Virus record (IMG/VR): IMGVR_UViG_3300002145_000080
Location: 1 to 35,358 of that record
Length of the DNA stretch: 35,358 bases
Origin: a virus
Reading direction: 5' to 3' (one strand)
Below are positions 9,441-18,251 of the stretch, one piece after another. The stretch's first letter is position 1. Each line of letters starts with the position of its first letter. Under the pieces are notes generated by a model that saw nothing but the letters and a program-made list of their open reading frames with translations, had not been told where the DNA came from and made no database searches. The translations under genes and the position numbers were made by a program.

Positions 9441-10184
9441 CTACGCTAAAGTTGCTTCTAACATCTTTAGAGAATCTATGCCTTCATCACTTTGTAAGAA
9501 ATGGGCTACCATACTAAAAGGGTCTTCTCCAAATGGAACTGACAACATCTTCTTTTTATTAGTAGCTGTATTAAACCATACTTCTTTCTCGCCATTTCTT
9601 AATACCAATAGCTTGTTTTCAAAAAATGTACGGACTTTGGCTTGAAATTTTAATTCAGGGTCATTCAATATATTCAAAAACTCTCTTGGGTCTTTTTTAG
9701 CAAATACCAATATATCACGCTTTAACTCAGCAGTAGATACGGTAGATGGGTCTTTACCAAACATCACTCTTGTTAGAGTTTCAATTTGGTCAAGTGTAAG
9801 CTGACGTGCCTCCACTAAGGCGTCAACTTCAATGTTTAAATCTTCAACCTCAGCACTTGCGTCTTTTTCTTTGTCTATTTCAACAAAAATATTACCATTT
9901 AATGGATGGTAGAATAAAAACTGTTGTAGTACGGGGTTTGTTCTTGGCACTCTTAAGAACCCATCTTCAAAGATGATTGGTTCAATAATAGCATTCCCAT
10001 CTTGCTCGTCCTCAAAAGGAGACTTCTGATTTATGGAATACCTAAGAGCACGGTTTTGGTTGTTTTTCTCGTCAAACCACATTAGTGGGAATCGAGGATG
10101 GTTTCTTGACGCTAACGTATATGATAGCGGATTACCTGTTTTTAATCTGTAAACTTTATCTACAGAAGATATAACTTTTGACAT
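9441..10184 (-). CDS. Conserved phage protein downstream of the capsid gene (247 aa)
   Basis: The 247-aa product is soluble, with no signal or membrane segment. Motifs that look conserved are NHPRFPLMWFDEKNNQNRAL (about residues 28-47), 'QKSPFEDEQDGNAIIEPI.FEDG' (53-75) and 'NPVLQQFLFYHPLNGNIFVE' (82-101); the middle (105-160) is charged and helical. I recall proteins of this pattern after the capsid gene in other Bacteroidota phages, but know no function. The gene stands alone between two terminators (10213-10245 upstream, 9382-9411 downstream), so its expression probably depends on read-through from the capsid gene or on an unseen promoter. A head-completion or internal virion role is possible from position only. 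Confidence 0.65.
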   Translation of the reverse strand: MSKVISSVDKVYRLKTGNPLSYTLASRNHPRFPLMWFDEKNNQNRALRYSINQKSPFEDEQDGNAIIEPIIFEDGFLRVPRTNPVLQQFLFYHPLNGNIFVEIDKEKDASAEVEDLNIEVDALVEARQLTLDQIETLTRVMFGKDPSTVSTAELKRDILVFAKKDPREFLNILNDPELKFQAKVRTFFENKLLVLRNGEKEVWFNTATNKKKMLSVPFGEDPFSMVAHFLQSDEGIDSLKMLEATLA

Positions 10185-10212
10185 TTTTATAAGATTTAAT
10201 TTGATTTAATTT

Positions 10213-10245
10213 AAAAAAAGGAGAGTGTCTTTGAAGACACCCTCC
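10213..10245 (-). terminator. Rho-independent terminator after the major capsid gene
   Basis: The minus strand forms a long stem, GGAGGGTGTCTT with AAGACACTCTCC (one G-T wobble), a minimal loop, and then seven T. It starts 18 bases after the capsid stop codon. The core of the stem is a 16-bp inverted repeat that occurs at three other places in the window (17292, 32110, 33961). Partial termination here could set the ratio of capsid to downstream transcripts. Confidence 0.85.
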
Positions 10246-10263
10246 AATTATATTTACTACCTA

Positions 10264-11682
10264 TTATCCATAACGGAATAACACGAAGTTGTTAGCACCC
10301 AAAGTACATACGCAACGCTCAGAAAGGAAGTTAACCTCCATTGCATCTAAGTCGCTTGTAGCAGCACCACCGGCAGAACCTGTAATCCAAGTTTTGTATC
10401 TGCGGTCTTCAGCTTCAGAAGCACGGTAACGAACGTGTAAGAAAGGACGCTTAGCATTCTTTCCCATTATTTGGTCGTACACTGAAGTAGAACCTGCAGG
10501 AACCATTAAACCTGTAATAGTACCGGTTGCAGTTGCAGCAGTTTGGTTTAAACCACCACGCATTGTTGGGTCATTTAAGTATTTCCAATCAGACTTGTAG
10601 AAGTCATAACCTCTACGGAATCCTGTGAAACCTAAATTTAACGCCATATCAACATCGTTATCAAAAAGACCATATGAAGCTGATTGAGAAGCAACACCTG
10701 CGGCATAACCGTTCAATTGAGCCAACATATTGTCAATATCGAAACTTAATCCACGATTTACGAATACTACGTTCTCTTCGATAGCACCTTGCTTATCTAA
10801 ACGAGAAACGATAGAATCCCAATCAGATAAAGTTGTTGGAGTACCACCACCCCAAACGTTACCACGACTGTTTACAACGTAGAAAATACCTTGAGAACCA
10901 ATAAAACCTGCAGCCACGGCACCTGAAGATGATGCAGCAGGAACTGCTTCAATCATTGAAGTCTCTAAGTAATCTTCAAAACGTAAACGAGTCTCGTGCT
11001 CTGATTTCAAATACCACAAGTAACCTGTAGCACCGTTCTCAGTAGTAACTTCAACCCAACCGATTTGAGCCATATCTGAACCATTAACCGCATACTTATC
11101 TTTAATGATAATAGGGTTGTTGCTGTAGATATCATCTTCTGATTCTAATGAACCAACCATTCCGTTAGTTCCTTTCTTAAACTCAGAACCATAAATGAAT
11201 ACGGTACAAGCTGTAGAAACAGCAAATGCTTGACCTGCAGTCTCGTAGTAAGCTACTGTGAAAGTAGTTGCTGAAGGAACTGCAGTTACGATAGCCTTGT
11301 TGAAAACACCTGATGAGTTGTTTTGAATCATCAAAGTCTGTCCAACACGAATAGCGATGTAAGTCACACCGGTATCAGCTACAGTAAAAGTCGCTGTTGA
11401 AGCGGCTGCTGCTGCTGCTGAAGTACAACTTGTGTACTTGATGTGTAAACGTCCTTGTTCTGCCCATTTAATTTGGTCAGAATTAGAAGGCATCTCTGCT
11501 CCTACCATACGTAAGAAAGATGCGATTGTTCTATTACCATAACGCTCAAATTCTTTTTCATAAGTATCAGGAAGATACTGATTCAAGAAGTCGAAGTTGG
11601 TAATGTAGTTTGTTTGTAAAGCTACCTGTTCTGCAGAAGGCTGCAGGGCGAAGGTAGGGTTACTTAAAAGTGCACTTGCCAT
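10264..11682 (-). CDS. Major capsid protein, HK97-fold type (472 aa)
   Basis: Length, composition and position (terminase, portal, scaffold candidate, capsid) fit a major capsid protein of the crAss-like or related podovirus type. The N-terminal region contains NQYLPDTYEKEFERYGNRTI (about 34-53) and 'IKWAEQGRLH' (71-80). An Ala/Thr-rich beta domain is inserted at about residues 84-166 and resembles the domain in the 322-aa connector and the 161-aa protein. The C-terminal half contains 'RPFLHVRYRASEAEDRRYKT' and ends in 'SERCVCTLGANNFVLFRYG'. The leader is A/T-rich with ATTTTAAAAAAATG and no Shine-Dalgarno site, and a strong terminator follows. Fold assignment is by pattern and context. Confidence 0.85.
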   Translation of the reverse strand: MASALLSNPTFALQPSAEQVALQTNYITNFDFLNQYLPDTYEKEFERYGNRTIASFLRMVGAEMPSNSDQIKWAEQGRLHIKYTSCTSAAAAAASTATFTVADTGVTYIAIRVGQTLMIQNNSSGVFNKAIVTAVPSATTFTVAYYETAGQAFAVSTACTVFIYGSEFKKGTNGMVGSLESEDDIYSNNPIIIKDKYAVNGSDMAQIGWVEVTTENGATGYLWYLKSEHETRLRFEDYLETSMIEAVPAASSSGAVAAGFIGSQGIFYVVNSRGNVWGGGTPTTLSDWDSIVSRLDKQGAIEENVVFVNRGLSFDIDNMLAQLNGYAAGVASQSASYGLFDNDVDMALNLGFTGFRRGYDFYKSDWKYLNDPTMRGGLNQTAATATGTITGLMVPAGSTSVYDQIMGKNAKRPFLHVRYRASEAEDRRYKTWITGSAGGAATSDLDAMEVNFLSERCVCTLGANNFVLFRYG

Positions 11683-11702
11683 TTTTTTAAAATTTTAATT
11701 GT

Positions 11703-12788
11703 TTATATTTTTTTCATACTGCGTATTTTCAGGTTTCGTCCTGAATCAGGGTTTAACGCTTTCACCTGCATTCCATTCGTTGATTTGCTAACCTCGGGTG
11801 CTTTATGCTCTGACATATTGATGTTTTTGGTTTTACGCATTACATCTTCAGTAGCATCAGACAGCCCTTGTTCATAAAAGAATTTAGCAAATTTGTCAGG
11901 ATGCATTGCTATCGACAATGACCTATGATAGCCTGCTGCGTCTTTCATCAAACCTTGCCCATCTAAGAACTTGTTAATAAAGTTCTGTGGTGTAGCTTGG
12001 TTCTTCTTTAACTCACTAGCGTCTCCGGGAGCAAACGTGAACTTCTTGTCATTAACATTGAACTCAAAACCTTTGAACTCTCCGCTAAAAACATCGTTCG
12101 TCTTTTGGTCAAACCATTGACGTTTACGATTGTTCTCCTCTTCTATGGTCTTTGCCTGTTGGGTATATTGCTTATAGCTATCGTATATTTCTTTCTCCTC
12201 ATTTGGAATAAATGCCGTTCTTGACTCAAGGGGCATTTTATATTGTTCCTTTTGGGAAGTGAAATATTTCTTGGCTTCAGCAAGAACTTTCTTTTTTGCG
12301 ATTTTTGCTTTTTTAACGGTTGAGTCATCATCTAAATCAATATCAAACTTGTACTCATCCATTAACGTCTCAATGTCATCACTATCAAGACCTTCCTGTG
12401 TGGAAGAAAGGTATTCTTTAAGGAGTTGGTCAGGACTCATTGCCTCAAAGTCTTTATTTAACTTTAAAAAATCGTCAAACCCACGTCCCGTATCCTTTTT
12501 GTATTTCATATAAGCAGCTACATCTTCAGGCAATGGCTCAGCTTCTTTACGCTCAGCTACCAATTCATCCAATGAATTTATCTGCTTATTATATCTCTTA
12601 CCAATATATGAAAGAACATCTTCATCCTTTAAATCAACACCTGCAGGTACGGGGTCTATTACGACCTCTTTATCTGCTTCATTATTTTCTTGACTCAACG
12701 AATCTTCGTGTTTATCAAGTAACTGCTTCTCTACTTCTTGAACACCTTTTGGTTCAAGCATTTCTACGGCTCTAACTTTATATTCCAT
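11703..12788 (-). CDS. Putative scaffolding / head assembly protein (361 aa)
   Basis: The product is highly charged (many Glu, Asp and Lys) and largely helical, with coiled-coil-like stretches at about 150-240 (for example KKAKIAKKKVLAEAKKYF). There is no membrane segment or enzymatic motif. It is encoded between portal and major capsid, the usual place of a scaffold or prohead core protein, and is separated from the capsid gene by 20 bases. The C-terminus is basic (NLKIRSMKKI), as is common for capsid-binding scaffold tails. The start at 12788 is preceded by AAATCAAATCAA and a TATTTTTG box, a cassette shared with other operon heads. The scaffold function is inferred from position and composition. 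Confidence 0.7.
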   Translation of the reverse strand: MEYKVRAVEMLEPKGVQEVEKQLLDKHEDSLSQENNEADKEVVIDPVPAGVDLKDEDVLSYIGKRYNKQINSLDELVAERKEAEPLPEDVAAYMKYKKDTGRGFDDFLKLNKDFEAMSPDQLLKEYLSSTQEGLDSDDIETLMDEYKFDIDLDDDSTVKKAKIAKKKVLAEAKKYFTSQKEQYKMPLESRTAFIPNEEKEIYDSYKQYTQQAKTIEEENNRKRQWFDQKTNDVFSGEFKGFEFNVNDKKFTFAPGDASELKKNQATPQNFINKFLDGQGLMKDAAGYHRSLSIAMHPDKFAKFFYEQGLSDATEDVMRKTKNINMSEHKAPEVSKSTNGMQVKALNPDSGRNLKIRSMKKI

Positions 12789-12808
12789 TTGATTTGATTT
12801 TATTTATA

Positions 12809-12816
12809 CAAAAATA
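12809..12816 (-). promoter_or_regulatory. Bacteroidota-type -7 promoter box for the scaffold/capsid unit
   Basis: The minus strand reads TATTTTTG (TAnnTTTG), 20 bases before ATG 12788, and is followed by a leader ending AAATCAAATCAAATG. The same box and leader arrangement is at 26414 and 32789. The upstream portal gene ends at 12835, so the promoter occupies the short gap. Confidence 0.55.
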
Positions 12817-12834
12817 GATAAAAATTTTGACATT

Positions 12835-15270
12835 TTAACGAGGCTCAAATTCAGCTAAATCAAAACCATCCAAGCTATCCTCATTTGATTCAAAACTTAT
12901 TGGTGGTAAATTATTCTTTCTTTGGTTAATTAATTTAGATTGTTCTGTATTTTGTTGACTAATTCTTTTGGCTTTAGCATCCTCTTTTGTCTGCTCTCTA
13001 CTATTTATATTACTTGTCTCCATACCACGAAGCTGCAAATTATAATCAAACTCTTCACGCATTAGATAAGATTTCATCTCCGCTTCTTTCTCCATTTTTT
13101 GAATATCAAAAGCCACCTCTGCTTGTTTAATCTGCATCTTAGACCTTGTCTCCAAGTCAATCTTTTGCATAGCAACCTGTCCTGCCATCTCTTGAGACTT
13201 CAATTGTTGTTGAGCCATCATTGCTTGCTTCTGCATCTCATTCTTCTCTAAACGCTCTTGAGTCTTAATACGCTTCATCTTAAGTAACTGATTAGCAAGT
13301 TTAATATTGCGAATCTCACGTATGTCAATTGCATCCTCAAGGTTAATATCACCTTTAGATAACGCCATTTGAATATTGCCTTCTAATTGTGCTTTTTGTT
13401 CTTCATCAGGTGAAACCTCAATGAATATACCAAAGTCATAAATATATAGGTCTTTTATCTCCTCTAATATAGATACGTTGTACTTACCAATTTGATTAGC
13501 AAACTCATCTTTAAAGTCAGCATATTGTAAAATGTCAGCAACTCTGTAAGTCAAAGCCTCCGCTAATGAACGATAAACATACAAAGAACCATCAAGGATA
13601 TGTCTTGTAGCTGTATTTGAGTTTAATGCAGCCATCTTTTGTAGCCCAACTAATGAGTTAGGGTCAGGATTAGAGCCATCTCTTGCTTCGTTAAGACCGG
13701 TCACAGACCTAATCATATCCACATAGTGGTTCATATTGGTAATCAACATCTGCGTTTTAGCAGCACCTGAGTTAGAGTTTAACTGAGTAATAGGCACTCT
13801 TGCATTGTTAAAGTCACCATCTTGAGTAAAGCTACGTCCAATTACACTACCCGTTTGAAAGTATAATCTTAAAGCATCCTCAGGATTGTATGCGTTACCC
13901 GTACCTAAGTCAATCTCGTTTAGACCATCAGCATCAATAAAGACACCATCCGGAACTGTACGAGCAATAACTTGTTGTAATTTTAAATGAGTGATTTGAA
14001 TCAAATCAGCAAATGGTATCATCCTTCTACATAATGACTCAATAACTCCCTTGTACATACGTGGAGCACAAGCTACATAGTTTGGTAGTGCGTGCTGAGA
14101 TGCTGACTTAGGGCGAACCATATTCTCAGACATTCTCCATTGCAATAAGATATTGGTACCCATTACCATAATACCCTCGTACCAAACGTCAATAGTCTTC
14201 TCTATTTTCTCAAAATTTCCCTCCTCCATCATCTCAGTAGGAGGATTAAAAGTTTCATCTTTCTCAATAATACGAGAACCACCCCCTTCTAAAGTTTTCT
14301 TTTTGTAAACTACTTTCTTAGTGGTCTTATAATTAAAATATAATAAAGTACAAGTATCACGATTAAACATACTGTTCTCAGAGAACTGTGATACGTTATA
14401 ATAATCATACCACGCTTGGCTGTATTGTGTAATCTCTTGTAAATCTTCTCTAGTTAAAGATTGGTCAATCTTCATTAACTCTCCTATTGGAAGCGTTTTA
14501 ATCTCACCCCAATAAAAACAATCTTTAAAGAATGGGTCTTCAGTATAACTATAAACAATATTAGCAGGGTCAACATATGAAATCTGAACGCCTGTGCCTT
14601 GTAAAAATTCGTGCTTTGCAACCTCAATACCAATTACTGTTGCATCATAGTCAAGTCTTTTTCTTAAGTCATCGTAATGATTCTCATCAAAAATAGTATT
14701 GATTGCTTCTTCTTCTGCAATCTCAATAGCAGGCTTAAACTTAAGCTGCATATACAACGACAGCTCTTCATCTGTTTCAGGAAGTTGCTCAGGGTCCATC
14801 ATAAATGTATCAACACCTGTCTTCTCTTTTATGGTTGTTAAAATATCTTTTGATACCATCTGAGACTCAATCATATCTTGATACTTACTTCTTTTAGCTT
14901 GAGACATTGCATCTTGTGCATATGCCTTAACTTTAAAAAGCCTATCAGACATTCCGTTAACAACGATGTCAACAAACTTTGGTATAATAGGAACGGGAGT
15001 CCAATCTAAATTTAAATAAGACAAATCGCCATCAACAGCTAACTCGTTTTTATATTTACCAATAGGCTGTTCACCTCTTGCATATAGTCTTAGCCTGCGG
15101 AAATCTCTCCATTGGCTATAGTACCTACAAGAGTTACCATCCTTTTTAAACCACTCATATTGTATGCCTTGCCCCACCTGCAAACCAAATTCATCAGACG
15201 CCTTTTCAGCATCAGTTGCTAATTGACTTGGGAAAGATGTGGCATTTATTTGTATTGTTACATTTTTCAT
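12835..15270 (-). CDS. Portal protein (811 aa)
   Basis: This large protein is encoded immediately after the terminase large subunit, with the start codon overlapping the terminase stop by 4 bases (ATGA). The N-terminal and central regions contain portal-like elements, including WTPVPIIPKFVDIVVNGMSD (about 91-110), 'MIRSVTGLNEARDGSNPDPN' near 535 and a following region rich in helices. The C-terminal third (about 640-790) is a long Gln/Lys/Glu-rich helix (EMQKQAMMAQQQLKSQEM) typical of the portal barrel or internal tail in crAss-like and related phages. The length is in the range of these large portals. The protein would form the dodecameric ring through which DNA enters and leaves the head. 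Confidence 0.88.
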   Translation of the reverse strand: MKNVTIQINATSFPSQLATDAEKASDEFGLQVGQGIQYEWFKKDGNSCRYYSQWRDFRRLRLYARGEQPIGKYKNELAVDGDLSYLNLDWTPVPIIPKFVDIVVNGMSDRLFKVKAYAQDAMSQAKRSKYQDMIESQMVSKDILTTIKEKTGVDTFMMDPEQLPETDEELSLYMQLKFKPAIEIAEEEAINTIFDENHYDDLRKRLDYDATVIGIEVAKHEFLQGTGVQISYVDPANIVYSYTEDPFFKDCFYWGEIKTLPIGELMKIDQSLTREDLQEITQYSQAWYDYYNVSQFSENSMFNRDTCTLLYFNYKTTKKVVYKKKTLEGGGSRIIEKDETFNPPTEMMEEGNFEKIEKTIDVWYEGIMVMGTNILLQWRMSENMVRPKSASQHALPNYVACAPRMYKGVIESLCRRMIPFADLIQITHLKLQQVIARTVPDGVFIDADGLNEIDLGTGNAYNPEDALRLYFQTGSVIGRSFTQDGDFNNARVPITQLNSNSGAAKTQMLITNMNHYVDMIRSVTGLNEARDGSNPDPNSLVGLQKMAALNSNTATRHILDGSLYVYRSLAEALTYRVADILQYADFKDEFANQIGKYNVSILEEIKDLYIYDFGIFIEVSPDEEQKAQLEGNIQMALSKGDINLEDAIDIREIRNIKLANQLLKMKRIKTQERLEKNEMQKQAMMAQQQLKSQEMAGQVAMQKIDLETRSKMQIKQAEVAFDIQKMEKEAEMKSYLMREEFDYNLQLRGMETSNINSREQTKEDAKAKRISQQNTEQSKLINQRKNNLPPISFESNEDSLDGFDLAEFEPR

Positions 15271-17516
15271 CTAACTAATTGACTTGTTGTTCCATCGTTT
15301 TTGTACTTAGCAAAGTTAATAATTAAATTTGATTCTTTTTTCTCCGGCATATATAAGTGCTTTTGATTTGCCATTATACATAATCCCGAACTAATAGACG
15401 CATCAAATTTTGTTCTGTCGTTTATATCAAACCTCGCCCAATCCTCAAGTGTTCTTGTAAATGGCATTGTGCCCATCTCTTCAGGGTCTCTATATTTTGC
15501 TTCTAAATCTAATCCTACAAATTTCTCAATGTAAGACTCAATTGCAGAAGCGTGTGCTTGTTTTACATCTTCTGATGAGTTTGGAATACCTCCTAACTCA
15601 CGCTCAGTCTTTGTTAACTTAGCCATTTGCTTATCCGGTCTATTAACAGAGAAACCTCGGTATCCTCTATTTTTTATGTGGTATAAAAGTCTTGGCTTGT
15701 TATTCTCCACTAAGATAGGCATTCCGTAGAATACGCACGCCATTAATACTTCTTCAAAAAATATTTCTGCTGTTTGTGGACGAGCAATATATTCTAAAAA
15801 GAATTGATTGACAGGAGCGTCATCCATATGAAACTTAGTCATACCGTGTAGTGCACCATTAGAACCACGTCCACCAACTACGGCTGATATGTCATAAGAG
15901 TCACAACCGAATGAGCCAAGATGCTCATTGCCGGGATATTTAATTCCATTACGTATGTGAATATTGTTCTGCATATGCTTAGGCGGTGCCCAAGCAATAT
16001 TAAATCTGCCACGAGTATCAGGCGTCCATATTACCTGAGTATCTTTTATACCATCCTTCCACGAGAATAACCCACGAGTAAGGTATTGTCCCTTAATCAT
16101 TGAGTCGTTATAGTCAATCTGCTGATATAGTTTAGTTAAATTAAACAAAGCCTGCTTGCTCTCATCTCTGAAAGCGTGAGACTCTGTACGTGGGAACTGA
16201 CGATAAAATTCGTTCAGTGCGTCAGCATCATTCTTTAATGAGTCTACCTCAGCCTCCCAATAGTCAATGGCTCCATTTATAATCCAATTGTTATCCACAC
16301 CCATTATAGCCTCAACAGGCTTACGGAATACAGGATGACCATATTTATCAATGAATCCTTCCATATTCCACTCCATAGGTACAAACAGGGCATATAAGCC
16401 ACTTTTAGTCTGTCCATTGGCGTTACGAATCTTTACATTTGAATCCTCATAAATATCTTTGTAGTTCTGTCCCCCTTTACTTAAAGCATTTGAGGTTGAA
16501 CCCATCATACACTTGCCAATAATTTTACTACCTAATCTTAAACAGGTTTTAGTTACACGCCAATTCTCTTTAATGTTTACGGGCTTAGTCCACTTGGCAG
16601 ACTCATCGTGAGCCAAGAAGAGTAATTTCTCTCCATCATAGGAGTTGTCTTCCGTATTCTTCCAATCTATTGATGTATCTAATCCGTCAATCTCATTGTC
16701 GTTGGCTTCATACATATTCTTCTTAGTAATCTTAGATGCAGGAACCCTGAACGCCAACTCAGTCTTTGGCTTATCCATTCCATCCATTATCGGCTTAAAA
16801 AAGAAAGGAAGTCGACTATTAATGGGGACAACTTTATCTGTGAACATCTTTTTAGCATCGGCACCCGTTTTAGACAAGATACCTATGCGTGCGTCACGTG
16901 CGAGCGTACCTATGTTAATACACTCAGAGGATGACATAAACGAGAACCCCGAACGTCTAATCTTTAGATATATCATACCAAATGACCTTGTGTCAGCACG
17001 ACAAGCCTCCCAAAATATCCAATAGATTCTATTTGCTTCCCGAAAGTCAGGATAGCCTATGTCAATACTTGACCACTGCAAGTACATATAATGAGAACCG
17101 GTTATGTAGGTCTTGGTACCATTGTTCATAAACCAATATCCCTGCTCCCTGTAGTCAAATTCTTTTTCAATATAATCGACCCAACGGTCTTTAAATTCTT
17201 TTGGCTTTTCGTTCCACTGAAATATTGATTGTATCTTGGATAACTCACGTGGGATATCTTGACGCTCCCAATACTGTTCTGCTTTAGATGTGTGTCTTTG
17301 AAGACACTTATCGGGAGTAGGTGGAAGAGCAATAAATACTCCCTCTATCTCTACTATCTGCCCTATCTGTCCGGTCTTTGAAATAACAACAACATCATAC
17401 TGAGGATTGTAACCATACAGCCACGACCTCACTCTATTTTTATTAGAGATGACGGAAGCCGGTATATGACTTTCAACTATACGGCATAAACTATTGCTTT
17501 GACCTTCTTTCTGCAA
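15267..17516 (-). CDS. terL: Terminase large subunit (749 aa)
   Basis: This is the DNA-packaging motor ATPase and nuclease. An atypical Walker A (IYLKIRRSGFSFMSSS, about 182-197) resembles the 'K.RR.G.S/T' loops of large terminases. Walker B is LLFLAHDE, with Asp304 and Glu305. A coupling-type motif follows (MGSTSNALSKGG, 338-349), then the conserved FPRTESHAF (441-449). The C-terminal nuclease part starts with GSFGCDSYD (Asp539), and a second conserved box is KQAHASAIESYI near 657. Length is at the long end for TerL but usual for crAss-like relatives. The gene overlaps the small-subunit candidate upstream by 26 bases and the portal downstream by 4. A copy of the 16-bp inverted repeat lies inside codons 70-75. 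Confidence 0.92.
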   Translation of the reverse strand: MQKEGQSNSLCRIVESHIPASVISNKNRVRSWLYGYNPQYDVVVISKTGQIGQIVEIEGVFIALPPTPDKCLQRHTSKAEQYWERQDIPRELSKIQSIFQWNEKPKEFKDRWVDYIEKEFDYREQGYWFMNNGTKTYITGSHYMYLQWSSIDIGYPDFREANRIYWIFWEACRADTRSFGMIYLKIRRSGFSFMSSSECINIGTLARDARIGILSKTGADAKKMFTDKVVPINSRLPFFFKPIMDGMDKPKTELAFRVPASKITKKNMYEANDNEIDGLDTSIDWKNTEDNSYDGEKLLFLAHDESAKWTKPVNIKENWRVTKTCLRLGSKIIGKCMMGSTSNALSKGGQNYKDIYEDSNVKIRNANGQTKSGLYALFVPMEWNMEGFIDKYGHPVFRKPVEAIMGVDNNWIINGAIDYWEAEVDSLKNDADALNEFYRQFPRTESHAFRDESKQALFNLTKLYQQIDYNDSMIKGQYLTRGLFSWKDGIKDTQVIWTPDTRGRFNIAWAPPKHMQNNIHIRNGIKYPGNEHLGSFGCDSYDISAVVGGRGSNGALHGMTKFHMDDAPVNQFFLEYIARPQTAEIFFEEVLMACVFYGMPILVENNKPRLLYHIKNRGYRGFSVNRPDKQMAKLTKTERELGGIPNSSEDVKQAHASAIESYIEKFVGLDLEAKYRDPEEMGTMPFTRTLEDWARFDINDRTKFDASISSGLCIMANQKHLYMPEKKESNLIINFAKYKNDGTTSQLVR
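17292..17307. repeat. 16-bp inverted repeat copy inside terL
   Basis: The plus strand reads GTGTCTTTGAAGACAC, seven-base arms around TG. It is identical to 10225-10240 and 33961-33976 and the reverse complement of 32110-32125. Here it lies within coding sequence (terL codons for KCLQRH), so RNA folding or protein binding would act inside the gene. Confidence 0.85.
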
Positions 17517-17778
17517 ATCCTTGTTTTGTATCTGTTTTACTTATTCCCCTGTCTGCGGAATCCAAATTTTCTTTCTCCGCTTCTATTCTACTTAGTATCT
17601 CAAACGCATCAAAAATAGCTAACTTCTTAGCTGCTGCTGCATTTTTCATCTTATCTGCTGACACGTCTGTATCTGACTCAGTATTAATGATATCTTCCTC
17701 AGCCACCTTTATAAGATGACTAACAGCTTTGTATCCTGCTTCAATAATGCGTAGCTTTATTTCTTTAGTATCTCTCAT
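17491..17778 (-). CDS. Terminase small subunit candidate (95 aa)
   Basis: This small, helical, charged protein (MRDTKEIKLRIIEAGYKAVS; then AAAAKKLAIFDAFEILSRIE at about 47-66) is encoded directly upstream of and overlapping terL by 26 bases. The size, position and a possible N-terminal DNA-binding helix pair are what is expected of TerS, which recognises phage DNA and loads the motor. No family-specific signature is recognised, so the assignment rests on context. It overlaps the stop of the oxygenase gene by 1 base (TAATG), which suggests translational coupling. Confidence 0.55.
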   Translation of the reverse strand: MRDTKEIKLRIIEAGYKAVSHLIKVAEEDIINTESDTDVSADKMKNAAAAKKLAIFDAFEILSRIEAEKENLDSADRGISKTDTKQGFAERRSKQ

Positions 17779-18251
17779 TACTTAGCTTTTAAAAATATTA
17801 TCTGTACCAACCTTGCAGACTCTGCCTCTCCAAAGTTATCAAAAATATTGCGTGAGTGCGGAGCATCTGCGTTAAAAGCTATCATACGATTGAACTTAGA
17901 GTACATTGTAAGTAGTGGTTTCTTGTCCTCGTCATAGATAGTAGTCCCGTCATCCTCAGGTGCCTGCTCATTTAAATACAAAAGACAGGTGATATCGCCC
18001 ATCATCTCATCTGTGTGTACAAAATTTGGCTCCTCTTGATGGAGTGGTGACTTACGAATAAAGTTTAAGTCTACCTTGTAACCAAGAAATAAGTTAGTGA
18101 CGTATAAGGCAAACTCATCGTTACTATCCCTTGGCTGAATATTTCTGAAAGTGTACTCCCCGTCTGCCACGTCTTGAAATTCGTGCAAGTGTATATCTGA
18201 TACATAGGATAAAGGGTCTTTAATAATGTTGTCGAATGTGATTAGATTCAT
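17778..18251 (-). CDS. 2-oxoglutarate/Fe(II)-dependent oxygenase-like protein (157 aa)
   Basis: The C-terminal two thirds show the double-stranded beta-helix signature: a His-x-Asp pair at His79 and Asp81 (NFVHTDEMMGDITCLLYLNE), the distal His132 (NADAPHSRNIF) and a 2-oxoglutarate-binding Arg147 candidate (SARLVQIIFL). All expected iron ligands are present, so the enzyme may be active. Family members hydroxylate proteins, nucleic acids or small molecules; the substrate here is unknown. It lies between the tandem GroES-like gene (overlap 4 bases) and the terminase small-subunit candidate (overlap 1 base), an unusual place in a packaging operon. DNA modification or virion protein hydroxylation are both open possibilities. 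Confidence 0.75.
   Translation of the reverse strand: MNLITFDNIIKDPLSYVSDIHLHEFQDVADGEYTFRNIQPRDSNDEFALYVTNLFLGYKVDLNFIRKSPLHQEEPNFVHTDEMMGDITCLLYLNEQAPEDDGTTIYDEDKKPLLTMYSKFNRMIAFNADAPHSRNIFDNFGEAESARLVQIIFLKAK

Noticed and set aside
12259-12775. Plus-strand frames opposite the scaffold candidate
   Set aside because: They are Ser/Leu-rich complements of a Lys/Glu-rich coding region, without a start leader.
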